DNA of 64,000 nucleotides from UBA4479 sp963974935 (GTDB lineage Bacteria; Pseudomonadota; Alphaproteobacteria; Rhodospirillales; Casp-alpha2). The stretch is taken from the NCBI GenBank assembly GCA_963974935.1, contig CAXBEV010000009.1, positions 1 to 64,000 of the forward strand, written 5' to 3'. A program made the position numbers and the translations under genes. The notes beneath the pieces are model-generated. The model did not search any database. It worked only from the letters and a program-made list of their open reading frames with translations, and was not told the origin of the DNA. Positions 1-7,561 of the stretch are shown piece after piece (position 1 is the first letter of the stretch; each line of letters opens with the position of its first letter).

Positions 1-446
1 TGGTATTTTGACAACGTTAATTGGTACGAAATGTCCCTTTTTAGCCACTATTTGGACAAAACCAACTGAATCTCACAAGACTCAACTTGGCATGTCCTTT
101 ACCAGCTTAGTTTGGCCAAATACCAGTTGAGCTGCCCTTAATTTCTTATAAAAATTCTTTAAAATCAATCTATTAGACTCCTTTTCATGCAAATACGTCA
201 AATGGCGGAAATTGCACTCTTCTTCACAAATACTTTGAGAAGAAGAGTCGGCTCTCATGCCCTTCCGAACCGTCGAGTTCGAACCGCAGCACAAACTGAA
301 GAGTAAAAGCGTCTGCAAATCTAGGGGCTTCTATTCAATATTCAATATTCAATATTCAATTTCCAAACCTCCAGTGCTTACTTTAGATTAAATTGGGGGA
401 CGATATCGAAGCCTCTGCTGAAATTACAAGAATCTGAGGCACTAAA
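1..446. other. Left-edge region without a supported gene
   Basis: No open frame here has a plausible start signal or a recognisable protein. A 78-codon frame on the minus strand (82-318) has neither a Shine-Dalgarno sequence nor a family signature and is treated as chance. The segment is AT-rich and contains four tandem 7-mers at 333-360. It probably holds the promoter of the cyclic-nucleotide-binding protein gene that starts at 447, but I could not pick out clear -35 and -10 boxes. Confidence 0.5.
333..360. repeat. Four tandem copies of ATTCAAT
   Basis: Four perfect head-to-tail copies of the 7-mer ATTCAAT lie 86 bp upstream of the start codon of the cNMP-binding protein gene. A 7-bp period does not match a helical turn, so it is not a typical array of protein-binding sites. 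It could vary in copy number by slippage. No function can be assigned. Confidence 0.85.
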
Positions 447-911
447 ATGGGGTTATTTGACTACGATGGTCCAGTTGCGGACCATAAAGATTTGCAGGAA
501 ATTACTCTGCTTAGCGAGCTATCCGATGAGGATTGGTCTCGGGTACTGAAAATAGTTGAAACACGTCATTTTAAAGCCGGCGAGGACCTCATACGAGTCG
601 GCGATAAGGACGATTCGTTTTATATTTTAACCAGTGGTTCCGTTGATGTCGTCGTCGAAAATGATGGACGAGAAACGGTGATGGCCGGCATTCCCGAAGG
701 CTCCGTATTCGGCGAAATTGCGTTTTTTGACGGCGCCCCCAGAAGCGCGACAATTCGTGCCTGTAGTCGCGGCACCGCAGTCCGCGTCACGCGGGAGACC
801 TTTGAGAGCCTCGCCGCTTGGGAGCCGCAGATTGCGCGTACCCTGCTCTTTGACTTGGGTCGGGTCCTTGCCATGCGACTCCGTTGGACGACAGACCGAG
901 CAAATAAATAA
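447..911 (+). CDS. Cyclic-nucleotide-binding domain protein, no DNA-binding domain
   Basis: This is a 154-residue single-domain protein. The CRP/PKA-type cyclic nucleotide beta-barrel spans roughly residues 25-125, and the phosphate-binding cassette reads FGEIAFFDGAPRSATIRA, with the expected Gly-Glu and Arg. The C-terminal helix has no helix-turn-helix, so it is not a CRP/FNR transcription factor by itself. It more likely senses cAMP or cGMP and acts on a partner protein. The gene is followed 43 bp later by the large redox fusion protein on the same strand, which makes that protein the obvious candidate partner (inference). Family assignment is firm; the ligand and the role are not known. 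Confidence 0.88.
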   Translation: MGLFDYDGPVADHKDLQEITLLSELSDEDWSRVLKIVETRHFKAGEDLIRVGDKDDSFYILTSGSVDVVVENDGRETVMAGIPEGSVFGEIAFFDGAPRSATIRACSRGTAVRVTRETFESLAAWEPQIARTLLFDLGRVLAMRLRWTTDRANK

Positions 912-954
912 AACAATCACCCTATCAAATCGTCCTGCGCGGAGTCCCTAAGCC

Positions 955-3597
955 ATGAGCGATATCGCTGACAAACCGTTTCCCAGTTATCTCGAAATGC
1001 CGTCGCGCCTGCCGGCCTGGTTTTGGTGGGCGTTCCGGCTTGCGACGATTGCCGTCATGGTTTTCGTCATTTGGAAAGTTTGGGCCGAACCCAACTTAGG
1101 CTTCGCCATTTTCTGGAAGTTATTGATTCCGTCGTTGCCGTTGCTATTTGCCGTTGCCCCAGGGGTCTGGCGCCAAATATGCCCGATGGCGTTTATGAAC
1201 CAGCTGCCGAGGACATTTGGCTTCTCACGCGAGTTGACGTTGCCGGTACGGGTTAAAAATTTAGCGTATTTCATCTCCGTGCTGGCCTTCTTCTTTCTCG
1301 TCAGCCTACGCCACATATATTTTAATCACGAACCGCTTGCCTGGATGGTGCTGATTTTTACCGCTTTGGGTTTGGCTTTTGTGGGCGGATTCTTTTTTAA
1401 GGGACGCAGCGGCTGGTGTGGCACTTTCTGCCCGCTGGCACCGATCCAAAAGGCCTACGGGCATGCACCGATCATTACCGTAAAGAACGGCTACTGCCCG
1501 TCTTGCGTCGGCTGTCAGAAGAACTGCTACGACTTCAATCCGCGCGCGGCGTTCTTGAGTGACTTGTCAGACAAGGACCTTTGGTACGCTGGGCACAAAA
1601 AATTCTTTGTTGCCGGGTTGCCCGGCTTTGCGATTGGTTTTTTTACCGCGACCGATCCCGCTGTGACCGGTCTGCTCGCTTATTTTTTGCATATGGCAAC
1701 GTGGATTGTAACAACGCTCGGCATTTACATGGCCGCGCGGATTTTCATTAGGGTTTCTGATCACCGTATCGCCGCCATTTCCGCGCTTTCAGCGTTAAAC
1801 ATTTTCTATTGGTTTGCGGCCCAAGGGATTGTCGATACAGCATTCCAATTGGCGGGCAATACAGCGCCAACAGGGGCGGCGTATGTGTTGCAGGCAGTCG
1901 TCATGCTTGTGAGCATCAAGATCATCGCAAATGGCCTCAAGGCAGAAAAGGACTTCCGCGCCCTTACCGATGGCGCAAGCCAGCCCATGGTCAGCGTCAA
2001 GGTCGATGCCGTGCGCGCCGGCGGCGCCAATACGGTAGACGACCTTGTCACCGATAAGGCGTCAGGAAGAAGCTTCGCTGCCAATCCTGATCGTAGCCTG
2101 TTGGATGGGATCGAGTCTGCTGGACTGGCGCAGGACTTCGGTTGTCGCATGGGCATGTGTGGTGCCGATCCCATCGCAATCGTCGATGGGATGGAGAACC
2201 TGAGCCCGCCTAGCGACGACGAACTTGCGACGCTACGTCGCCTCGGCTTGGAAGGACGTGCGCGCATGGCATGCGTCTGCAAAGCCACCGGCGGTGGCGT
2301 TACCATCGATCTAAATATGGATCCCAATGACCTACCTGAACCACCTCCACCCGCAAACCAAGTTGACCTCGCTGAAGAAACCGGCGTGCAGAAAGTCGTT
2401 ATCATCGGTAATGGTACGTCAGGCATGGCGGTCGCTGATGAAATCCGGCGATTAAGCCCGACGTGCAAGATTGATGTCATCGCCCGCGAAAATCACCCTT
2501 TCTATAATCGTATGGCCATCGGGCGGTTGCTCTATGGCCGGACCGGACTAGATGACCTCAATCTGCTCGCGCCCGACTGGTACACGAAGAAAAACATTAC
2601 TGTATGGCTGAACACTCAAGCGACGGATGTCGATCGGCTGCAGAAATTCGTCACACTTGGTACGGGTGAATCGCTCCCATATGACAAGTTAATCATGGCT
2701 CAGGGGGCTTCCGCTGCAGTGCCGCCGGCGGACGGCATCGAGATGGCAGGCTGCTTCGTATTGCGAGAAGCCGAAGACGCGCAGGCGATACGCGCATGGC
2801 GGCAGGAAAAGAACTGTACACGCGCCGTAGTTCAAGGCGGTGGCGTGTTGGGCGTAGAGGCGGCGGATGCACTTCGGCGCCTCAACCTCGACACTACCAT
2901 CATTCAACGATCCGAACGACTGATGAACCGGGAATTGGATAGCCGCGGCAGCGAACTCCTTGAGCATTTTCTCAAGACGCTGGGGATTCATGTCATGACC
3001 GGCGCCTCGGTTGCGGCGATCAAGGGCACGGATCGCGTCGAAGGCGTCGAACTAACCAACGGCGATGTCATTCCAACCGATCTGTTTGTGACCTGCGCAG
3101 GCATCAAGGCCAATACCGAGTTGCCAAAAAAGATTGGACTGAAAGTGAATCGCGGCATCGTCGTGGATGCGCAAATGTGCACCTCGGACCCTGATATTTT
3201 CGCCATCGGCGACGTTGCTGAATTGCCGGGCACGGTGGGTGGACTATGGGCCGTCGGCACCGCGCAAGCAGCGGTCGCCGCACAGGCAGTGTTCGGTCAA
3301 AAGGCCACGTACACACCGCCGAATACAATGGTTAGCCTCAAAATGGATGGCATCGACGTGAAAGGCTTCGGCGACTTAGATCCAGCCGATGATGGCCTTG
3401 ACCTATCCGAGCCGTCGGATAGCGGGAACCAGCATCGGCGTCTCATTATAAAAGGTGGCAAGCTCAAGGGCGCCGTGTTCGTCGGTCCGCCCGGAATTGG
3501 CAAAGACCTAGCGCACGTGATCCAAACCCAGGCCGATTTAACGCCCATCATAGAACGGCTTCGGGAAGGCGATTGGAAAGCACTGGGCGAAGCCTAG
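955..3597 (+). CDS. Membrane 4Fe-4S / 2Fe-2S ferredoxin / FAD-NAD reductase fusion
   Basis: This 880-residue protein carries three redox modules. Residues about 20-335 form a polytopic membrane domain of NosR/NapH/RdxA type, with about eight hydrophobic segments. Its cysteines are C76, C155 and C159 (WCGTFCP) and the cluster motif C181-x2-C184-x2-C187-x3-C191. Residues about 345-455 form a 2Fe-2S ferredoxin domain with C397, C402 (CRMGMCG), C440 and C442. Residues about 480-880 form a NirB or rubredoxin-reductase-like flavoprotein: the FAD fold starts with VVIIGNGTSG near 481, the NAD fold with VVQGGGVLGVE near 625, and the second FAD motif reads AIGDVAEL. The simplest reading is electron transfer between NAD(P)H and a membrane partner such as quinone, through FAD, 2Fe-2S and 4Fe-4S. 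The direction and partner are unknown. The upstream gene encodes a cNMP-binding protein that may control it. Confidence 0.85.
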   Translation: MSDIADKPFPSYLEMPSRLPAWFWWAFRLATIAVMVFVIWKVWAEPNLGFAIFWKLLIPSLPLLFAVAPGVWRQICPMAFMNQLPRTFGFSRELTLPVRVKNLAYFISVLAFFFLVSLRHIYFNHEPLAWMVLIFTALGLAFVGGFFFKGRSGWCGTFCPLAPIQKAYGHAPIITVKNGYCPSCVGCQKNCYDFNPRAAFLSDLSDKDLWYAGHKKFFVAGLPGFAIGFFTATDPAVTGLLAYFLHMATWIVTTLGIYMAARIFIRVSDHRIAAISALSALNIFYWFAAQGIVDTAFQLAGNTAPTGAAYVLQAVVMLVSIKIIANGLKAEKDFRALTDGASQPMVSVKVDAVRAGGANTVDDLVTDKASGRSFAANPDRSLLDGIESAGLAQDFGCRMGMCGADPIAIVDGMENLSPPSDDELATLRRLGLEGRARMACVCKATGGGVTIDLNMDPNDLPEPPPPANQVDLAEETGVQKVVIIGNGTSGMAVADEIRRLSPTCKIDVIARENHPFYNRMAIGRLLYGRTGLDDLNLLAPDWYTKKNITVWLNTQATDVDRLQKFVTLGTGESLPYDKLIMAQGASAAVPPADGIEMAGCFVLREAEDAQAIRAWRQEKNCTRAVVQGGGVLGVEAADALRRLNLDTTIIQRSERLMNRELDSRGSELLEHFLKTLGIHVMTGASVAAIKGTDRVEGVELTNGDVIPTDLFVTCAGIKANTELPKKIGLKVNRGIVVDAQMCTSDPDIFAIGDVAELPGTVGGLWAVGTAQAAVAAQAVFGQKATYTPPNTMVSLKMDGIDVKGFGDLDPADDGLDLSEPSDSGNQHRRLIIKGGKLKGAVFVGPPGIGKDLAHVIQTQADLTPIIERLREGDWKALGEA

Positions 3598-3768
3598 GCC
3601 CGTTACTCGCTGGATGATAATATTTCCGCTTTTGGCGGCGGCTATTAAAAAACTATTTTTTGGCCACGACGGCGCAATTATGATTCTAAAAACAGCCCTT
3701 CTGGGTAGCAATGACCGGTTGAGGTCACAATCATACCGAAAGAAAAATCGTATCGGCGGATGAAGAAA

Positions 3769-4452
3769 TCAAGAATTCGATTTTCGCTTCTTGATTCCAA
3801 AAAGTGAATTTCGTTTGACGTATACGACTAAGATCGGCAACAGCATTGCTGCCGCAAAGATGGAAAGACCGATGATCAGGCCAATTCCGTCATCGGCGCG
3901 CATTTCGGCGCCAAAATGCGCAAGCAGAAAGCTTGCCGGGATCATACCTGCCAATGTCGAAACAGCGAACCGCATCGTTGTCAGGCAGGTCAGGCCAGCC
4001 GCGTAGCTGACGGCGTCGAAGGAGAGAAAAGGCAGTAACCGAGTAATAAAAACGACCACCGTCAGTCCGTTCTGCGTATTGATTTTCGTCTCCGGAATTC
4101 GCTCACCGACAAGTCTACGAACGAAGTCCCGCCCACAAACTCGAGCTACGGCGAAGGCCGCTATCGCACCGACTTCGGCACCAATCAAAACATAGATTGT
4201 ACCCCATGTATGGCCGTAGGCCGCGCCTGCCGCGAGAGCGATCGGCGCGCTTGGTAAAGGGCTAAAGACGATTGCCGCAGCCATGATCGCCATGACAAGT
4301 AATGGTCCATAGAAACCCGCTTCGTCGACGAGTTCTCTTATCCGTTGCGGTTCGTAAAAGTCCGCTATTGTGCCGCTCGATGCTGCCATCCACCAGCCGA
4401 CACCAAGCACACCAAGCAAGAACACGATGAGCAGGATACGAATATGTTTCAT
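3769..4452 (-). CDS. TVP38/TMEM64 (DedA-like) membrane protein
   Basis: A 227-residue inner-membrane protein with an N-terminal hydrophobic anchor and several further membrane segments. The core (FSPLPSAPIALAAGAAYG, then GAEVGAIAAFAVARVCGRD, then the FDAVSYAAGLT region) is the SNARE-associated domain of the TVP38/TMEM64 family. It ends in a short basic tail. Related proteins act as lipid scramblases or influence membrane homeostasis; the substrate cannot be told here. The start codon and ribosome-binding region lie inside a perfect 14-bp inverted repeat (4446-4479), which could fold in the mRNA and mask the start. Upstream is a decayed IS1595-family element, so this may be its surviving insertion neighbour. 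Confidence 0.85.
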   Translation of the reverse strand: MKHIRILLIVFLLGVLGVGWWMAASSGTIADFYEPQRIRELVDEAGFYGPLLVMAIMAAAIVFSPLPSAPIALAAGAAYGHTWGTIYVLIGAEVGAIAAFAVARVCGRDFVRRLVGERIPETKINTQNGLTVVVFITRLLPFLSFDAVSYAAGLTCLTTMRFAVSTLAGMIPASFLLAHFGAEMRADDGIGLIIGLSIFAAAMLLPILVVYVKRNSLFGIKKRKSNS

Positions 4453-4479
4453 AGAACCTCGCTATAGGTTCTATGAAAC
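4446..4479. repeat. Perfect 14-bp inverted repeat over the start codon of the TVP38 gene
   Basis: The arms GTTTCATAGAACCT (4446-4459) and AGGTTCTATGAAAC (4466-4479) are exact reverse complements separated by 6 bases. The left arm includes the ATG of the minus-strand gene ending at 3769, and the loop lies in its Shine-Dalgarno region. The structure could block translation, or it could be the scar of an inverted duplication next to the IS remnant. Confidence 0.9.
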
Positions 4480-4599
4480 ATCACCGGCATATCGGCCCAG
4501 ATACTGACGAGCAAAAATATTCTCCCTGACCTTTGGCTTGAAAATTGACCATTTTATATTCTCCGTCAGACGTTGTTCAAAGGCCAGTTGAAATAACCA

Positions 4600-4978
4600 T
4601 TTGAGCATTTGAAGCATAGAGAATGATCTTGGTGTAGACCCTGCCGCCTCGCTTGAGAAGGCCAAATACCGGGGTTTTTTCGGCTGCACCACAACCGCGC
4701 TTGCTCTTCCGCTTATCGCCGAAATAACTCTTGTCCCCTTCGATCTCGCCACCGAACATGGCGTCGCTTTCAACTTCCAGCTCCAAAGTAATGATCTCGC
4801 GAAGTCGTAGAAAAAAGAAGGTGGCCGTTTTGGGTTCATGCCACAGAGACGAGCTGCCGTAAGAGCGGTCGATCCAGAAACAAAATGCTCGATCAGGCGG
4901 TCTTGTTTGTAATCGCTAAGTCGACTCTTCCGCATAGGTCCATGACAACCTCAAAATTGAGTTATCTGGGCCAGCCCC
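4600..4978 (-). mobile_element. Truncated IS1595-family (ISXO2-like) insertion sequence
   Basis: The upstream end of the element is recognisable. On the minus strand GGGGCTGGCCCAGATAACTC (4959-4978) looks like a terminal inverted repeat and is followed by a transposase reading frame from 4935. The homologous coding sequence stops near 4620, about 100 residues in, and no matching terminal repeat was found on the other side. The element is therefore broken and should be immobile. Its sequence from 4471 to about 4620 is unrelated to the transposase. Confidence 0.75.
4618..4935 (-). pseudogene. Frameshifted, truncated IS1595-family transposase
   Basis: The frame opens with MRKSRLSDYKQDRLIEHFVS, which is characteristic of IS1595-family transposases, and stays recognisable to about residue 48. 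Homology then moves to another frame (ELEVESDAMFGGEIEGDKSY, then FGDKRKSKRGCGAAEKTPVF, then KRGGRVYTKII). A frameshift therefore lies near 4800-4815. The normal continuation after VYTKII is missing, so the C-terminal part of the DDE domain, including later catalytic residues, is gone. No functional product is expected. Confidence 0.85.
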
Positions 4979-5128
4979 TTTATTTATTTGAAGCAAAGGC
5001 GAATGTGTTGATTTGAATCAATTCGCATTCTGAATTTTTCACTATTATTCAAGCCATCATGTTATTCTGCGGCAAGCAATGTCGCGTGAATCGTGACTTC
5101 GCCTCATCGAACCGAAGGATAAAGAAAA

Positions 5129-5458
5129 ATGAGACGCATTCTAGCAGCTTTATTCACTTCAAGCAGTATCGCGTTTTTCTCAAGCACAGCCATAGCTGAC
5201 GGAGGTTATGGAGGTATTTATGGAAGCCATGAAATGATGTGGGGCAACTGGGTTATGGGTCCCATCATGATGGTGGTGATGGTCATCATTGTTGTTGTCG
5301 CCATCGTGCTCGTCCTAAAAGCCTTTGGGCTTGGCGGCCATGCGAATGCCAAACTGGAATCCCAAAGCGGTGCGCTAGACATCCTCAATGAGCGCTTTGC
5401 CAAGGGGGAAATCGATAAGGCCGAGTACGAGGAACGCAAAACGGTGCTAGGCGCCTAA
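5129..5458 (+). CDS. Small secreted or membrane SHOCT-domain protein
   Basis: A 109-residue protein. It has an N-terminal signal-like segment (about residues 1-24, ending STAIADGG), a glycine/methionine-rich linker, one strong membrane helix (about residues 43-67, MMVVMVIIVVVAIVLVL) and a C-terminal SHOCT motif (DILNERFAKGEIDKAEYEER). SHOCT is a short domain found at protein ends and is thought to mediate oligomerisation or interactions. Start at 5129 follows AAGGATAAAGAAAA. It lies convergent with a cytochrome c gene and upstream of the copper region, where such small proteins are often found; the function is unknown. Confidence 0.85.
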   Translation: MRRILAALFTSSSIAFFSSTAIADGGYGGIYGSHEMMWGNWVMGPIMMVVMVIIVVVAIVLVLKAFGLGGHANAKLESQSGALDILNERFAKGEIDKAEYEERKTVLGA

Positions 5459-5470
5459 CATTGCAGGTTG

Positions 5471-5872
5471 TCAGAACAATCCGTTTGCTTGCTGTACAGC
5501 ACGCACGTACTCGACAATATATTGAAGTTGAGAATCGTTGACCTCAGGAATGGATTTCATATTGCCAAACTGCCAGTGATGCGCGCGCGCACCTTGTTTC
5601 GGTGCGAGGAAAAATGCCCCGTCGCTGTGGTGGCCTGGATGATAGATACGGCTAATGAACGTCGGTCCCTTGTCGGTGCCGCGTGCTGTCTTGCCGTGGC
5701 ATGATGCACAATAGGCATCGTAGTTCATCTTGCCGAGATTAAGTTCTGGCGACATTTTTGGCTCGACTGGGTCTTGGAACTTCCAGTGCTCGCCTGCGAA
5801 CACGGTCGACCCTGTTCCGACGAAGGCGATAACCGCGATCAAAATCGCAAAGCGGCTCAAAGGCATCGTCAT
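5471..5872 (-). CDS. Periplasmic class I cytochrome c
   Basis: A 133-residue secreted protein with a Sec signal peptide (about residues 1-26, ending TVFAGEH). It has a single haem-binding CASCH motif near residue 55 and a likely distal methionine in FGNMKSIPEVND. The order haem motif, spacer, Met-containing loop and C-terminal helix (YIVEYVRAVQQANG) fits a mono-haem cytochrome c. The start is supported by GGAGGAAGCAAA just upstream. Cytochromes of this kind are common beside copper-resistance operons, such as the one at 7.5-10.7 kb here, but no partner is shown by the sequence. Confidence 0.9.
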   Translation of the reverse strand: MTMPLSRFAILIAVIAFVGTGSTVFAGEHWKFQDPVEPKMSPELNLGKMNYDAYCASCHGKTARGTDKGPTFISRIYHPGHHSDGAFFLAPKQGARAHHWQFGNMKSIPEVNDSQLQYIVEYVRAVQQANGLF

Positions 5873-5914
5873 TTTGCTTCCTCCAAATTAGTTTCGAAAT
5901 TTTTGCTGCGCGTC

Positions 5915-6343
5915 CTACTCGAGAACCTCCGAGACCCCGGACACCTGTCTACTCCGGGAACACGAAAACTCCCGGTTAATCGAGGTCGAAACGACCTCGT
6001 CCGCTGTTTTTTCTGTTTCATCTGAATATTCGTTTAGCCAAAGTACCCCTAGGTAGACAAGTTCGATATTCGTAATATTCTCCGGGATACACGCATCATA
6101 GCTGTGCACCGAAGTTTTAGGTAGCTTATGCCTCAGTGCCAGAATGAACCGCTCGCATTCGTGAAGGCGCCAAACAGTATTGGAGAACGACTCAACGATG
6201 TCCTCCTCGTCGAGCCCAGCTTCACAAAGATACAGATACTCGGTTCCATCCAGACGATTTAGAGCGATCGGCAGATGATAGGATGCGAATACATTTCCAG
6301 TCCAAATCATCATCAAGGTCACGGATATCAAAAAGATGCGCAT
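5915..6343 (-). CDS. Secreted Rap1a/Tai-like protein
   Basis: A 142-residue protein with a Sec signal peptide (about residues 1-20, ending NVFASYH). The mature part follows the spacing of the Rap1a/Tai family: a Gly-x3-Leu-x2-Cys start (GTEYLYLCEAG), a central Cys in HECERFILALRH, the CIPENITNIEL box, and a final FSC after a helix rich in Ala/Val. These cysteines probably form disulfides. Family members are known as periplasmic immunity proteins against type VI amidase effectors, but many are orphans. No effector gene is nearby, so immunity is only a possibility. The match is by pattern reading. AAGGATCAAAA precedes the start. Confidence 0.6.
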   Translation of the reverse strand: MRIFLISVTLMMIWTGNVFASYHLPIALNRLDGTEYLYLCEAGLDEEDIVESFSNTVWRLHECERFILALRHKLPKTSVHSYDACIPENITNIELVYLGVLWLNEYSDETEKTADEVVSTSINREFSCSRSRQVSGVSEVLE

Positions 6344-6462
6344 TTTTGATCCTTACATTTCGGTGTCGCTCTTAAAATCAGCAACACCGTTATGTCTGAA
6401 AGACCCTAAAGCTGACAGTTGGCGGAAGGTCAACATACCATTGCGATAAAACAACCGCTGCT

Positions 6463-6490
6463 TTGAGAAATGCTGAATTCCTTGTATAAT
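6463..6490 (+). promoter_or_regulatory. Sigma70-type promoter for the secreted protein gene at 6517
   Basis: TTGAGA (6463-6468) and TATAAT (6485-6490) are separated by 16 bp, and the -10 is preceded by TG as in extended -10 promoters. Transcription would start near 6497, about 20 bases before the ATG, giving a short leader that contains AAGGGG. Confidence 0.7.
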
Positions 6491-6516
6491 GCCAGCTCAC
6501 ACCCTTAAGGGGTGAT

Positions 6517-7356
6517 ATGATGAATAGGTATGTCGTTACACAAAGAATCGTCTTTGTCATTTTGACGGCCTTGTTTTTGGCCGCCCCGCCCGCTTATGCC
6601 ATATCACACAATGGCAATTTGAAAAGTTCACTGAGTTCACCCCTCGAAGAACTGCGATTATCTCTCTTAAGTATTTCGCGTGACGTTAAAGTCTCCAGTT
6701 CCATGGCCATTAATGCGGATTCGACCTATCGCATGATCGTGCCGAATAAGTGTAAAACTGCGGGTGAATCCGAATTACTCGAACTCACGAAGATATCTTC
6801 GATTGAGGAGTCTTTCGTGTTCATTCCGAAGCTCTGCATTTGGGTGGAGAGCGGCATGGACGAAAGTCCCATTTCCGTACGCCCGGACACAGGACTCATT
6901 GAGCATCTGAAATTACTGTTCAATGACATCATCATCTATCACATGCACGTTGGATGGCCTGCCGCAGTAGAGGCATACTTCCCGGCTTACTCGGATCTCG
7001 TCAGTCTCGTCATCTTGAATGCACACGACTTTTACGCAGGCAAAAGCCAAATTCGTCACCGCGCCGTCACCACGCGAGGCATTATAGAGTATGCCTTCCT
7101 TGGAACTCCAAAGACCGAAATGATTTGGAAAAAGATGACCCGCTTAGAGATGCAAGTTTATGCAGCGCAGAATTTTGCCTACGAATTCAGTCGTAGCAAA
7201 CATGTTATCGCTTACTATGCACAGCTTAAGAGCTGCCAGCTTATAACGACCGATAAGCCTCAGAATATCGAGAAATGTTTTCCACTTCGCTTCAGTGGCT
7301 TTCTTTTGACGTTCGATTATCCGAACAGGTCTATAGTATCCGCTTCGCAAAAATAA
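6517..7356 (+). CDS. Unknown secreted protein with four cysteines
   Basis: I do not recognise this 279-residue protein. It has a clear N-terminal signal peptide (hydrophobic VFVILTALFLAA, cleavage probably after AYA near residue 28). The mature part has four cysteines in NKC, KLC, KSC and EKC contexts, which would allow two disulfides. The middle is amphipathic and contains several Tyr/Phe-rich stretches; no catalytic motif or repeat is visible. It has its own strong promoter and sits alone between the Rap1a/Tai-like gene and the copper operon. The ATG at 6517 and the next in-frame ATG at 6520 both follow AAGGGGTGAT; the second has the better spacing. Confidence 0.75.
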   Translation: MMNRYVVTQRIVFVILTALFLAAPPAYAISHNGNLKSSLSSPLEELRLSLLSISRDVKVSSSMAINADSTYRMIVPNKCKTAGESELLELTKISSIEESFVFIPKLCIWVESGMDESPISVRPDTGLIEHLKLLFNDIIIYHMHVGWPAAVEAYFPAYSDLVSLVILNAHDFYAGKSQIRHRAVTTRGIIEYAFLGTPKTEMIWKKMTRLEMQVYAAQNFAYEFSRSKHVIAYYAQLKSCQLITTDKPQNIEKCFPLRFSGFLLTFDYPNRSIVSASQK

Positions 7357-7522
7357 CATCGTTGTGCGGCGCTACATCACGAGGCTCATTCAGTGGGGTT
7401 GTGCATGGAGGTACGATAATGATCCGTGAACCCGAGATATCCCTGACGTAAACAGAAATCTTCTCAAAGGTATTAAACTTATATCTAATCACAGGACCTT
7501 GGCATGTCGAGCCAAGAGGCGT

Positions 7523-7557
7523 GTTGCCCGGCGAATGCATAAGCACAGCCGGGCAAC
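7523..7557. terminator. Hairpin between the unknown secreted gene and copB
   Basis: The arms GTTGCCCGGC (7523-7532) and GCCGGGCAAC (7548-7557) are perfectly complementary with a 15-base loop. It lies just beyond the stop codon of copB, between converging genes. There is no T-run on either strand, so it may stabilise mRNA ends or act with Rho rather than as a classical terminator. Confidence 0.6.
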
Positions 7558-7561
7558 CACA

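Noticed and set aside
82..318. Minus-strand 78-codon open frame at the left edge
   Set aside because: No ribosome-binding site, no family signature and unusual composition; probably chance in AT-rich DNA.
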